Source of the DNA: Prolixibacteraceae bacterium
Lineage (GTDB): Bacteria; Bacteroidota; Bacteroidia; Bacteroidales; Prolixibacteraceae
Assembly (NCBI GenBank): GCA_016788685.1
Contig: JAEUSS010000289.1
Location: 1 to 11,506 of the forward strand
Direction of reading: 5' to 3'
Length of the DNA: 11,506 bases
Positions within the stretch are counted from its first letter, which is position 1. The number at the start of each line of letters is the position of its first letter. Positions 1 through 5,292 of the stretch are shown one piece after another. Under the pieces are notes generated by a model. That model was not told the origin of the DNA and did not search any database. It saw only the letters and a program-made list of their open reading frames with translations. The position numbers were made by a program, and so were the translations under genes.

Positions 1-986
1 AAGCAGCGCATTCGGGCAAGCGGCAAATGTTGGCTCACAAAAAGGCGATTCCGCGCATTGCCCTCGAAGCTGAAGAACGGAACAACTTCGGTCTGGATTT
101 GCAGATCGTTCCCGTCGGAATTTATTACAGTCATTACTGGCATTTTAACCGCACGCTGATTGTGCAGTATGGCGAGCCGCTGAGTGTGGCCCGCTTCCGG
201 GATGAGTATGCCGAAAACCCGCAGAAAGCAACCATCAGCCTGCGTGACGAAATTTACAAACGCCTTTCGGGACTGACACTCCAGATCAGCAGTCCGCATT
301 ATCAGGACTACGAAAACTTCAGGAGAGTAGTCGGGAAAGCTTATTCGGAGGGCCTGAATTTTAGTTCCAACCGGGTGGTGCAGCGGTTTGAGGCCGAGCG
401 CAGTCTGATCAGTAAACTCGAAGAGCTGGAAAACGGACAGCCTGAAATCTTCGGCGAACTGCGTGCGAAGCTCACCGCTTATGTGGAGGCAACCAAACTG
501 GCACATTGTCCTGATGAACGGCTGGACTATCTGGCTCAATCTTCGTGGGGCAAAACGATACTTAGGACGCTGGTCGTCCTGGCAACGCTGCCTGTTGCGG
601 CCGCAGGTCTGGCATTCAATGTCGTTCCGTTTCTGTTTCCGCGGGTGACGTTGAGCCGGAAAGTGAAGGATGCGGCCTTTCTGAGTACCTTTTATTTTGT
701 GTTTGGCCTGGTTGTTTTTCCGCTGTGCTACGGCCTGGCGGGCGCCGTTCTTTACGCGCTGACTGGTACATGGTGGGTTGCTTTTGGCTCGGTGGTACTG
801 ATGCCGCTCGTGGGGAAAGTGGCCTGGCAGCTCCTGGAGTTTTACGGCCGGGTGCGACACGAATTGGCTTTTCTGGCCGGAAGGCAGTCGTTCAGGAACA
901 CCGTGGGGCAACTGCTGGCACAACGGAGCGAACTGGTTGATTTGGTGCTTGAGGAGATAAAATTTGAAAATAGGGTGAAAATATAG
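1..986 (+). CDS. PlsC-family 1-acyl-glycerol-3-phosphate acyltransferase, C-terminal part (5' end outside window)
   Basis: The open frame enters from the left edge (first full codon at 3) and stops with TAG at 984-986, leaving about 327 residues. It begins at AAHSGKRQML, which fits the stretch just after the FPE motif of PlsC-type acyltransferases; the catalytic NHxxxxD block would lie left of the window. KKAIPRIALEAEE and the strand QIVPVGIYYSHY match the substrate-pocket part of the fold. A charged helical region follows (roughly residues 70-170 counted from the ATG at 27), then about three hydrophobic segments (about 177-203, 217-246 and 249-268), and a short charged tail. The family transfers an acyl chain to lysophosphatidate or a related acceptor at the inner membrane. 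The extended C-terminal membrane domain is what I recall from Bacteroidota homologues, not E. coli PlsC. The ATG at 27 is internal, not the true start. Substrate is inferred from the family only. Confidence 0.8.
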   Translation, partial: AAHSGKRQMLAHKKAIPRIALEAEERNNFGLDLQIVPVGIYYSHYWHFNRTLIVQYGEPLSVARFRDEYAENPQKATISLRDEIYKRLSGLTLQISSPHYQDYENFRRVVGKAYSEGLNFSSNRVVQRFEAERSLISKLEELENGQPEIFGELRAKLTAYVEATKLAHCPDERLDYLAQSSWGKTILRTLVVLATLPVAAAGLAFNVVPFLFPRVTLSRKVKDAAFLSTFYFVFGLVVFPLCYGLAGAVLYALTGTWWVAFGSVVLMPLVGKVAWQLLEFYGRVRHELAFLAGRQSFRNTVGQLLAQRSELVDLVLEEIKFENRVKI

Positions 987-1018
987 GGCACAAAGTTAAA
1001 CACAAAGCTTAGTTTTAT

Positions 1019-1026
1019 TATTTTTG
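1019..1026 (+). promoter_or_regulatory. Candidate Bacteroidota -7 box upstream of tRNA-Gly
   Basis: TATTTTTG matches the Bacteroidota -7 consensus TAnnTTTG and lies 76 bp before the tRNA, in the 116-bp gap after the acyltransferase gene. No clear -33 TTTG is present at the usual 19-21 bp distance, so support is modest. Just downstream, GCGTT (1028-1032) and AACGC (1036-1040) could form a small 5-bp hairpin with a 3-nt loop. That hairpin has no T-tract, so it is not a convincing terminator for the upstream gene. Confidence 0.35.
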
Positions 1027-1102
1027 GGCGTTCAAAACGCGGAAACTCGGTGAAGGAAACCAGCCGCAGAAGACAAGCGCAAGAACATACCGATCCAAAT
1101 AA

Positions 1103-1174
1103 GCGGGAGTAGCTCAGTGGTAGAGCATCAGCTTCCCAAGCTGAGGGTCGCGGGTTCGACCCCCGTTTCCCGCT
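1103..1174 (+). tRNA. tRNA-Gly (anticodon CCC)
   Basis: The full 72-nt cloverleaf can be drawn. The acceptor stem GCGGGAG pairs with TTCCCGC (one G-T at the inner end). The D arm is GCTC/GAGC with a 7-nt loop. The anticodon stem TCAGC/GCTGA encloses loop TTCCCAA, giving anticodon CCC, which reads the Gly codon GGG. The variable loop has 5 nt. The T arm is GCGGG/CCCGT around loop TTCGACC. The discriminator base is T (U73), typical of bacterial tRNA-Gly. CCA is not encoded, since the tRNA is followed by CATAAA. Confidence 0.97.
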
Positions 1175-1220
1175 CATAAAAAAAAGAGTCAGATTAGTTT
1201 CTGACTCTTTTTTTTATGAG
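1173..1220. terminator. Bidirectional intrinsic terminator between tRNA-Gly and glsB-like gene
   Basis: A perfect 21-bp inverted repeat (1173-1193 with 1200-1220) surrounds a 6-nt loop TTAGTT. The G/C-containing inner stem is AGAGTCAGA/TCTGACTCT. The outer arms carry A8 on the left and T8 on the right, so both strands present a hairpin followed by a T-run. That suits the convergent arrangement of the plus-strand tRNA and the minus-strand glsA/glsB genes. The repeat begins inside the tRNA, at its last acceptor base and discriminator. Confidence 0.88.
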
Positions 1221-1248
1221 TGTTGCCGTCTGGCGTGTTGTGTCCGGA

Positions 1249-2208
1249 TTATTCCGGCAGAGGCCAGTCGTTTGTAGCTTTGTTACGCAGGTATGTTTCG
1301 ATGTGACGGTCGGTCTTTGCTTCGTAGATGTCAGAGATGGTCAGGATAATCCCGGTTTCTTCCACATTTCCGAAATGGTCATTGATCACTGTCCCGAATG
1401 TTTTCATAGAAGGGCTCAGGTTCATGTACGAATTGATCAGCGGAGGGATGTTTTCGCCGAATTCGCGCACCTTTTGCGACAATATCTTGTAGTCTTCTTT
1501 GTACGATCCGCCGACAAAAACTTTTTCCATTTCTTTTACATCAATTCCCAGATCCAACGGATGTATCGGAGTTACCAGATTTTCGTTGTCGTTGAAGTAC
1601 TTCTGTAAAAAATACATGATCAGGTTTCTGGCTTTGGTGTGGAAGTGGGTGTACATAGTCACCTTTCCGAAGAAGTATTTGATTTCCGGATGATCAACGA
1701 TCAGAGCGCCCAATCCGTCCCATAAGTTGTCAAGTGCAAACAGCGCTTTTGCTCCGGCCTTGCTCGACTGGTAGTGTGGCTGAACAAATGAGCGGCCAAG
1801 TTCGAGGGTGTAAGGCAGGTATTCTTTGATGAATTTTTCCGAGAAGTTGAAGAGGTGGGTAGTTGCCAGTTGTACAACTCCGTGTTCGTTGACTGGCAGG
1901 TCGTTGCATAAAATGTAGCGGTAACCTCCGATGATTTCAAGGGCTTGCGGGTCCCAGACGATGAGTTGTTTGTAAGGATCGTTGCAGGTGTCATATTCAT
2001 CAATGTCGACTTCTTCTCCTGTTCCCCCTCCTGCATCCCGAAATGTAATTTCTCTTACACGACCAATTTCCCGCATAACATTGGGTGAATCCTGATGTGT
2101 AATAATGTATATTTCGTTGTCGGCTTTGTTGGTTTTTCTCATTAGTTTGTCCGGTGTCAGTTCCGCAAGCAATGCTTCTTTTGACACTGGTGCAATGATG
2201 TCCTTCAT
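1249..2208 (-). CDS. glsB: GlsB/OlsB-like amino-acid N-acyltransferase (GNAT fold, hemolysin-like family)
   Basis: The product is a 319-residue soluble protein with no signal peptide or membrane segment. It has the features of the hemolysin/OlsB-like acyl-ACP N-acyltransferase family (GNAT-type Acetyltransf_5). REIGRVREITFR at about 46-57 is the N-terminal signature. VWDPQALEIIGGYRYIL (about 84-100) gives the central beta strands, and LPYTLELGRSFV (about 131-142) the conserved ELGRS motif, followed by LWDGLGALI. The C-terminal half (about 224-290) contains SYMNLSPSMKTFG. In Bacteroides, GlsB N-acylates glycine with a 3-hydroxy fatty acid as the first step of glycine-lipid synthesis; OlsB does the same with ornithine. 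The upstream co-directional gene is a GlsA-like O-acyltransferase, which supports a two-enzyme aminolipid pathway. The amino-acid substrate cannot be read from the sequence. The start is the ATG at 2208; the TAA at 1249-1251 lies 28 bp from the shared terminator. Confidence 0.78.
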   Translation of the reverse strand: MKDIIAPVSKEALLAELTPDKLMRKTNKADNEIYIITHQDSPNVMREIGRVREITFRDAGGGTGEEVDIDEYDTCNDPYKQLIVWDPQALEIIGGYRYILCNDLPVNEHGVVQLATTHLFNFSEKFIKEYLPYTLELGRSFVQPHYQSSKAGAKALFALDNLWDGLGALIVDHPEIKYFFGKVTMYTHFHTKARNLIMYFLQKYFNDNENLVTPIHPLDLGIDVKEMEKVFVGGSYKEDYKILSQKVREFGENIPPLINSYMNLSPSMKTFGTVINDHFGNVEETGIILTISDIYEAKTDRHIETYLRNKATNDWPLPE

Positions 2209-2234
2209 ACTGATTTGTCTGATTTTTAGAGGTA

Positions 2235-2242
2235 CAAAACTA
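2235..2242 (-). promoter_or_regulatory. Candidate internal -7 box before glsB-like gene
   Basis: On the minus strand the 68-bp gap between the two acyltransferase genes contains TAGTTTTG, a match to TAnnTTTG, 26 bp before the glsB-like ATG. The gap is very A/T-rich and has no convincing -33 TTTG, so this may be chance. If it is real, glsB could be expressed separately from glsA. Confidence 0.3.
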
Positions 2243-2276
2243 AAAAAAATCTCACAGAAATATTTTTTTCATTTAA

Positions 2277-3125
2277 TTAATCTTGGCCTTGCTGCTGATT
2301 TGGTAACTTATACACTAAGTCCCTGATTTGATCAGCCCATTGCTCTGGTGTTTTGCTCTTGTCGAAGTGTGTATACGGAATTGGCTTGCCAAATGTGATT
2401 GTGAACTTCTGGTTTTTATGCCCGAAGGTTTCATCGGCCAGATAAAACATCTCAAGGTTCCATTTCATCCGGGAAAAAGTACGGAAATTGGCCAGGCTGT
2501 AAAAGAAACGTGAATTGTGTCCGCTTACGTGAACCGGAATGACATCGCGCTGGTATTCGATTGATTTGGCAATGAAGTGTTTCTTCCATTCAAAGTCCTG
2601 GATTTTGCCTTTGATGCGCCGCGAAGCAAATCCGGACGGGAAAATGAGTATTTGCTTGTCCGACGAGTAGGCTTCGTGGATTTGCCGGATGACATCTTTG
2701 CTGTGACCGCCGTGCTTGTTCAGCGGAACAAAAACCGGAGCCAGTTGCGGAATGCTCATCAGAACATCGTTTACCAGAGTAATCGATTGTCCGAGCAGAC
2801 GGTCGATGTTGCACAATATTAACAATGCGTCGAAACCACCCAGAGGATGGTTGGATGCAAAGATGAAACGGCCCGAAGCAGGAATATTCTCTACGCCGAT
2901 TAATGTCTCGTGCACGTTGAAATGTTTAACCATGCTTCGTGCAAATTCGATCCCTCGTTCGTTGCCGTGTGCCGCCAGAAGTTCGTTTATTTCGTCAATG
3001 TGCATGATGCGGTTGATGTACCGGTAGATAAATCCCGGAAGTTTTTTGGCGAGTCCTGGATTCTTTTTCAGGAACATTTCCCTGATGTTGATTGGCTTAA
3101 CGGGCTCTTGATTTTCAGAATTCAT
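2277..3125 (-). CDS. glsA: GlsA/OlsA-like lysolipid O-acyltransferase (PlsC superfamily)
   Basis: The product is 282 residues. It carries the acyltransferase signature FASNHPLGGFDALL, with the His-Asp pair at H93 and D99. The spacing is NHx5D, not the classic NHx4D, as I recall for the hemolysin-type LPLAT branch. Motif III is FPSGFASRR (162-170) in place of FPEG. VIPVHVSGHNSRFFY (about 195-209) forms the distal pocket motif. There is no strong membrane segment, so it is probably peripheral at the inner membrane. GlsA of Bacteroides O-acylates the hydroxyl of the N-acyl-glycine made by GlsB, and OlsA does so for lyso-ornithine lipid. The gene order glsA-glsB on one strand fits such a pathway. 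A lysophosphatidate acyltransferase role is the main alternative. The start is the ATG at 3123-3125; no Shine-Dalgarno is visible, as usual for Bacteroidota. Confidence 0.75.
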   Translation of the reverse strand: MNSENQEPVKPINIREMFLKKNPGLAKKLPGFIYRYINRIMHIDEINELLAAHGNERGIEFARSMVKHFNVHETLIGVENIPASGRFIFASNHPLGGFDALLILCNIDRLLGQSITLVNDVLMSIPQLAPVFVPLNKHGGHSKDVIRQIHEAYSSDKQILIFPSGFASRRIKGKIQDFEWKKHFIAKSIEYQRDVIPVHVSGHNSRFFYSLANFRTFSRMKWNLEMFYLADETFGHKNQKFTITFGKPIPYTHFDKSKTPEQWADQIRDLVYKLPNQQQGQD

Positions 3126-3304
3126 GCTGAGCTTTCTAAATTAAAGGATGCCGAAAATATAAAATAAATATAAATGCTGTGTTATTGCATTTGTTTTTGT
3201 TGCTGGCTGGCGTTGGATTCGTAATGTCTTTTGGCTGAATGATGGGTTTGGGGTACTTCTTTTGGCGGCTTTTTGGAGATTTATCAACAATCAGCTTTTT
3301 GTTT

Positions 3305-3334
3305 TTTGTTAATTGTTTGTGATGATTACTTTTG
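3305..3334 (+). promoter_or_regulatory. Candidate plus-strand promoter (TTTG / TACTTTTG) far upstream of mraZ
   Basis: TACTTTTG at 3327-3334 is an exact match to the Bacteroidota -7 consensus TAnnTTTG. A TTTG at 3305-3308 lies 18 bp upstream, close to the usual 19-21 bp spacing for the -33 element. It would give mraZ a leader of about 225 nt that includes the near-palindrome and the 10-bp repeats, or it could drive a short RNA. It is the best promoter match in the intergenic region. Confidence 0.5.
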
Positions 3335-3434
3335 CGCACCGTAAAAGTTTTATTAACGGATTTGTCTGGAGTTAAAATTTATTTTAAACAATTGACAATT
3401 AATTTCTTGTGTTGTTCGTTTTGGATTTACTCAC

Positions 3435-3458
3435 ATGTTATAAACAGTTTATTAACAT
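3435..3458. repeat. 24-bp near-perfect inverted repeat upstream of mraZ
   Basis: ATGTTATAAAC (3435-3445) and GTTTATTAACAT (3447-3458) are inverted copies around a single central A, with one unpaired base in the right arm. The element is A/T-rich and has no following T-run, so it reads better as a protein-binding site than a terminator. It ends 15 bp before the 10-bp repeat array. Confidence 0.45.
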
Positions 3459-3473
3459 TTATTTTTGTGTTTT

Positions 3474-3523
3474 TGTGTGACTGAAACGGACTGAAAGTGG
3501 AAGAGAGTGACTGAGTTTGATTG
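3474..3523 (+). promoter_or_regulatory. Putative MraZ operator: five 10-bp direct repeats
   Basis: The region divides into five consecutive 10-mers: TGTGTGACTG, AAACGGACTG, AAAGTGGAAG, AGAGTGACTG and AGTTTGATTG. Positions 6 and 10 are G in every unit, and position 1 is A in four of five; the consensus is close to AAAGTGACTG. MraZ is known to bind head-to-tail repeats with a 10-bp period upstream of its own gene (TGGGN boxes in E. coli; AAAGTG-type boxes in Mollicutes). The array sits 43 bp before the mraZ ATG, immediately before a weak -7-like TACTTTTA (3533-3540). Binding by MraZ is inferred from period, position and core. Confidence 0.62.
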
Positions 3524-3566
3524 AATTTTACTTACTTTTACATTTAAAATAAAGATACTTGAAAAA

Positions 3567-4022
3567 ATGAACTTCTCGGCGGAAAAAGAAGCAACCTTCG
3601 ATGATAAAGGAAGGGTCGTATTGCCGGCAGATTATAAAAACGAAATGGGCGGCAATATTCCCGGTGGCCAGTTGGCTGTCGAGATAGATCCGTACGAGAA
3701 GTGTCTTAATATTTACCCGATGCCTGAATGGGAAAAACGAATTGCCCACATCAGGTCAAAATTAAACCGCGACAACAAGATGCATAGCCGGATGCTCGAC
3801 ATGTTTTACCGGAATTTTAAAATCATTCCGGTTCCTGAAAGTTGCCGGATGAATGTTCCGAACAACTTCCTGGAGAAAGTCGGGATAACCAAAGATGTTG
3901 TTTTTGCGGGGCAGGCCGACCGGATCAGGCTTTGGGATGCTGCTGAATACGACCGATACGTTCAGTCGTTTGATGATTATGAGGGCAATTATGCACAATT
4001 GTTTGGTAATGAAGAGGAGTAA
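3567..4022 (+). CDS. mraZ: MraZ, DNA-binding transcriptional regulator of the dcw cluster
   Basis: The product has 151 residues, the usual MraZ length, and is the first gene of the cluster. It is built of two SpoVT/AbrB-like half domains. The first holds the family DxxxR motif as FDDKGRVVLP (D12 to R16). The second is expected at about 90-100, where the sequence reads PESCRMNVP: the Arg is kept (R94), but the Asp and the Gly before Arg are replaced by Pro90 and Cys93. MraZ assembles into a ring and binds 10-bp-spaced repeats upstream of its own gene, repressing the cluster in E. coli. A matching repeat array lies 43 bp upstream. The ATG at 3567 follows an A-rich leader without a Shine-Dalgarno, and the N-terminus aligns with the family start. 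Its stop is 2 nt before the rsmH start, indicating co-transcription. Confidence 0.95.
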   Translation: MNFSAEKEATFDDKGRVVLPADYKNEMGGNIPGGQLAVEIDPYEKCLNIYPMPEWEKRIAHIRSKLNRDNKMHSRMLDMFYRNFKIIPVPESCRMNVPNNFLEKVGITKDVVFAGQADRIRLWDAAEYDRYVQSFDDYEGNYAQLFGNEEE

Positions 4023-4024
4023 AG

Positions 4025-4927
4025 GTGGAAAGAGATTATCATGTGCCGGTTTTGTTGAACGAAAGTGTCAACGGACTGGAAATTAAGGCGAATGGCGATT
4101 ATGTTGACGTTACTTTTGGTGGCGGTGGTCATTCACGCGAAATTTTCAGCCGTTTAAAAGCTGGTCGTCTTTTTGCCTTCGATCAGGATGAGGATGCTGC
4201 GGCAAATGTCATTCATGATGAGCGCTTCTATTTCATCAGACACAACTTTAAATACATCCGGAATTTTCTGAAGTATTACAACGTCGGTCAGGTTGACGGT
4301 ATCCTGGCTGATCTGGGAGTTTCATCGCACGATTTTGATGTCGCTGAGCGTGGCTTCTCGTTCCGTTTTGACGGAGATCTGGATATGCGGATGAACCGTG
4401 ATGCCTCGCAAAGTGCTGCAGATATTGTAAATTCATTTACAGAAGATCAGCTCCGGACGATATTTCGCGAGTACGGAGAAATTGATAATGCCGGAAGGCT
4501 GGCCAGGCAGCTGGTTTCGGCACGAAATGCCAAACCGGTAAAAACCATCGAGCAGTTTAAAGACGCAATTGCGCCGTGTGTGCCTAAGTTTCAGGAAAGT
4601 AAATATCTAGCCAAGGTATTTCAGGCTTTGCGTATCGAGACAAACAAAGAAATGGATGTGCTGCACGAGTTCTTGAAGCAGAGTATTGAACTGCTGAAGC
4701 CCGGCGGAAGATTGGTCGTTATCACCTATCATTCGCTGGAAGACCGTATGGTTAAGAACTTCATTAAGTCGGGAGATTTTTCGGGGAAGCAGGAAAAAGA
4801 TTTCTTCGGGAATGTGGAGTCTCCGCTGACGGCTGTGAATCGTAAAGTGATTGTTCCTTCGGAAGACGAGATCGAGCGTAACCCAAGGGCTCGCAGCGCC
4901 AAACTGAGAATTGCAGAGAAAAACTAA
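4025..4927 (+). CDS. rsmH: 16S rRNA (cytosine(1402)-N(4))-methyltransferase RsmH (MraW)
   Basis: RsmH uses S-adenosylmethionine to methylate N4 of C1402 in the 16S rRNA decoding centre. The 300-residue product shows the family landmarks in order: YHVPVLLNE (5-13); SAM-binding VTFGGGGHS (29-37); FAFDQDEDA (50-58); ADLGVSSHDFD (95-105) followed by ERGFSFR; ALRIETNKE (211-219); LKPGGRLVVITYHSLEDR (224-241); and C-terminal NPRARSAKLR. The start is a GTG at 4025, because the conserved YHVPVLL comes directly after it and no suitable ATG exists. AGGAG (4015-4019) sits 5 nt upstream, inside the last codons of mraZ, which is notable in a lineage that seldom uses Shine-Dalgarno sites and suggests translational coupling. 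The stop overlaps the next ATG by one base (TAATG). Confidence 0.97.
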   Translation: MERDYHVPVLLNESVNGLEIKANGDYVDVTFGGGGHSREIFSRLKAGRLFAFDQDEDAAANVIHDERFYFIRHNFKYIRNFLKYYNVGQVDGILADLGVSSHDFDVAERGFSFRFDGDLDMRMNRDASQSAADIVNSFTEDQLRTIFREYGEIDNAGRLARQLVSARNAKPVKTIEQFKDAIAPCVPKFQESKYLAKVFQALRIETNKEMDVLHEFLKQSIELLKPGGRLVVITYHSLEDRMVKNFIKSGDFSGKQEKDFFGNVESPLTAVNRKVIVPSEDEIERNPRARSAKLRIAEKN

Positions 4928-5292
4928 TGGCAGAGAAGAAAGAAAATAAGAAAAAACGAGTTTCGGTAGCCGGATTTAAAAGTGTGCTTGGGGGCACTCT
5001 TTTGGCGAGCGAAAAGGTGACCAAGCAGTTGCCCTTTGTGTTTTTTCTGGCTTTTTTAGGAATCGGACTGATTACCAACAGGTATTGGACTGAAAAAACC
5101 ATCCGGAAAATGGAAATGGTGAGAGATTCGCTCAAAGAATACAAGGCAGAGTCAGTTATTCATGAAACAGAACTCATGTATATCAATCGGCCTTCAGAAG
5201 TAACCAAACGGGTGATTGAACGGAAAATTGATCTGATCGAGCCTGTTGAGCCGCCCAAACGAATTGTAGTGAAAAAATTGGAGACTAAATAA
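4927..5292 (+). CDS. ftsL: FtsL-like bitopic cell-division protein
   Basis: This is a 121-residue protein with a Lys-rich cytoplasmic start (about 3-11), an amphipathic stretch, one membrane segment at about 35-50 (LPFVFFLAFLGIGLI), and a periplasmic portion. A charged helix after the membrane (about 52-82) could form a coiled coil. The size, topology and position between rsmH and ftsI are those of FtsL, which partners with FtsB/DivIC and FtsQ to activate FtsWI at the septum. Sequence similarity in this family is low, so the call rests mainly on topology and synteny; the Bacteroidota version forms its own subfamily. A basic C-terminal tail (PKRIVVKKLETK) follows a Pro-containing linker. The ATG overlaps the rsmH stop by 1 nt, and the ftsI ATG follows its stop with no gap. 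Confidence 0.85.
   Translation: MAEKKENKKKRVSVAGFKSVLGGTLLASEKVTKQLPFVFFLAFLGIGLITNRYWTEKTIRKMEMVRDSLKEYKAESVIHETELMYINRPSEVTKRVIERKIDLIEPVEPPKRIVVKKLETK

Larger units (their letters stand above)
3126..3566. other. Divergent intergenic region between glsA-like gene and mraZ
   Basis: This 441-bp A/T-rich stretch contains no convincing gene. Its glsA-proximal half (about 3180-3330) is strikingly G/T-rich on the plus strand, with many CTTTTGG and TTTTTG words. Its mraZ-proximal half is A/T-rich with several TTAA and ATTAAC words. It holds a TACTTTTG box (3327-3334), a second TAnnTTTG match, TATTTTTG (3460-3467), a 24-bp near-palindrome (3435-3458) and a five-unit 10-bp repeat (3474-3523). For glsA on the minus strand, only a one-mismatch -7 box (TATTTTCG, about 3151-3158) is visible. 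Confidence 0.7.

Noticed and set aside
1103..1174. tRNA-Gly as an integration site for a mobile element
   Set aside because: No integrase, no direct repeat of the tRNA 3' end and no atypical cargo were seen. The downstream genes are typical envelope genes, and a terminator abuts the tRNA.
842..1177. Minus-strand open frame of 111 codons across the tRNA-Gly
   Set aside because: Its N-terminus (KRGSNPRPSAWEADALPLSY) is simply the antisense translation of the tRNA, a well-known spurious protein. The rest lies antisense to the acyltransferase gene.
1244..1257. Small CCGGA/TCCGG inverted repeat over the glsB-like stop codon
   Set aside because: It is only a 5-bp stem with a 4-nt loop and no T-run, and the strong terminator nearby explains termination.
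1103..2208. Functional link between tRNA-Gly(CCC) and the neighbouring glycine-lipid-type N-acyltransferase
   Set aside because: The OlsB/GlsB family uses free amino acid and acyl-ACP, not aminoacyl-tRNA. The two are convergent and separated by a terminator, so adjacency is probably coincidence.
3136..3339. 67-codon minus-strand open frame in the divergent intergenic region
   Set aside because: Its Lys/Asn/Pro/Thr-rich content follows directly from the A/C-rich skew of the strand. It has no recognisable domain or start context, and it overlaps the region expected to hold the glsA promoter.
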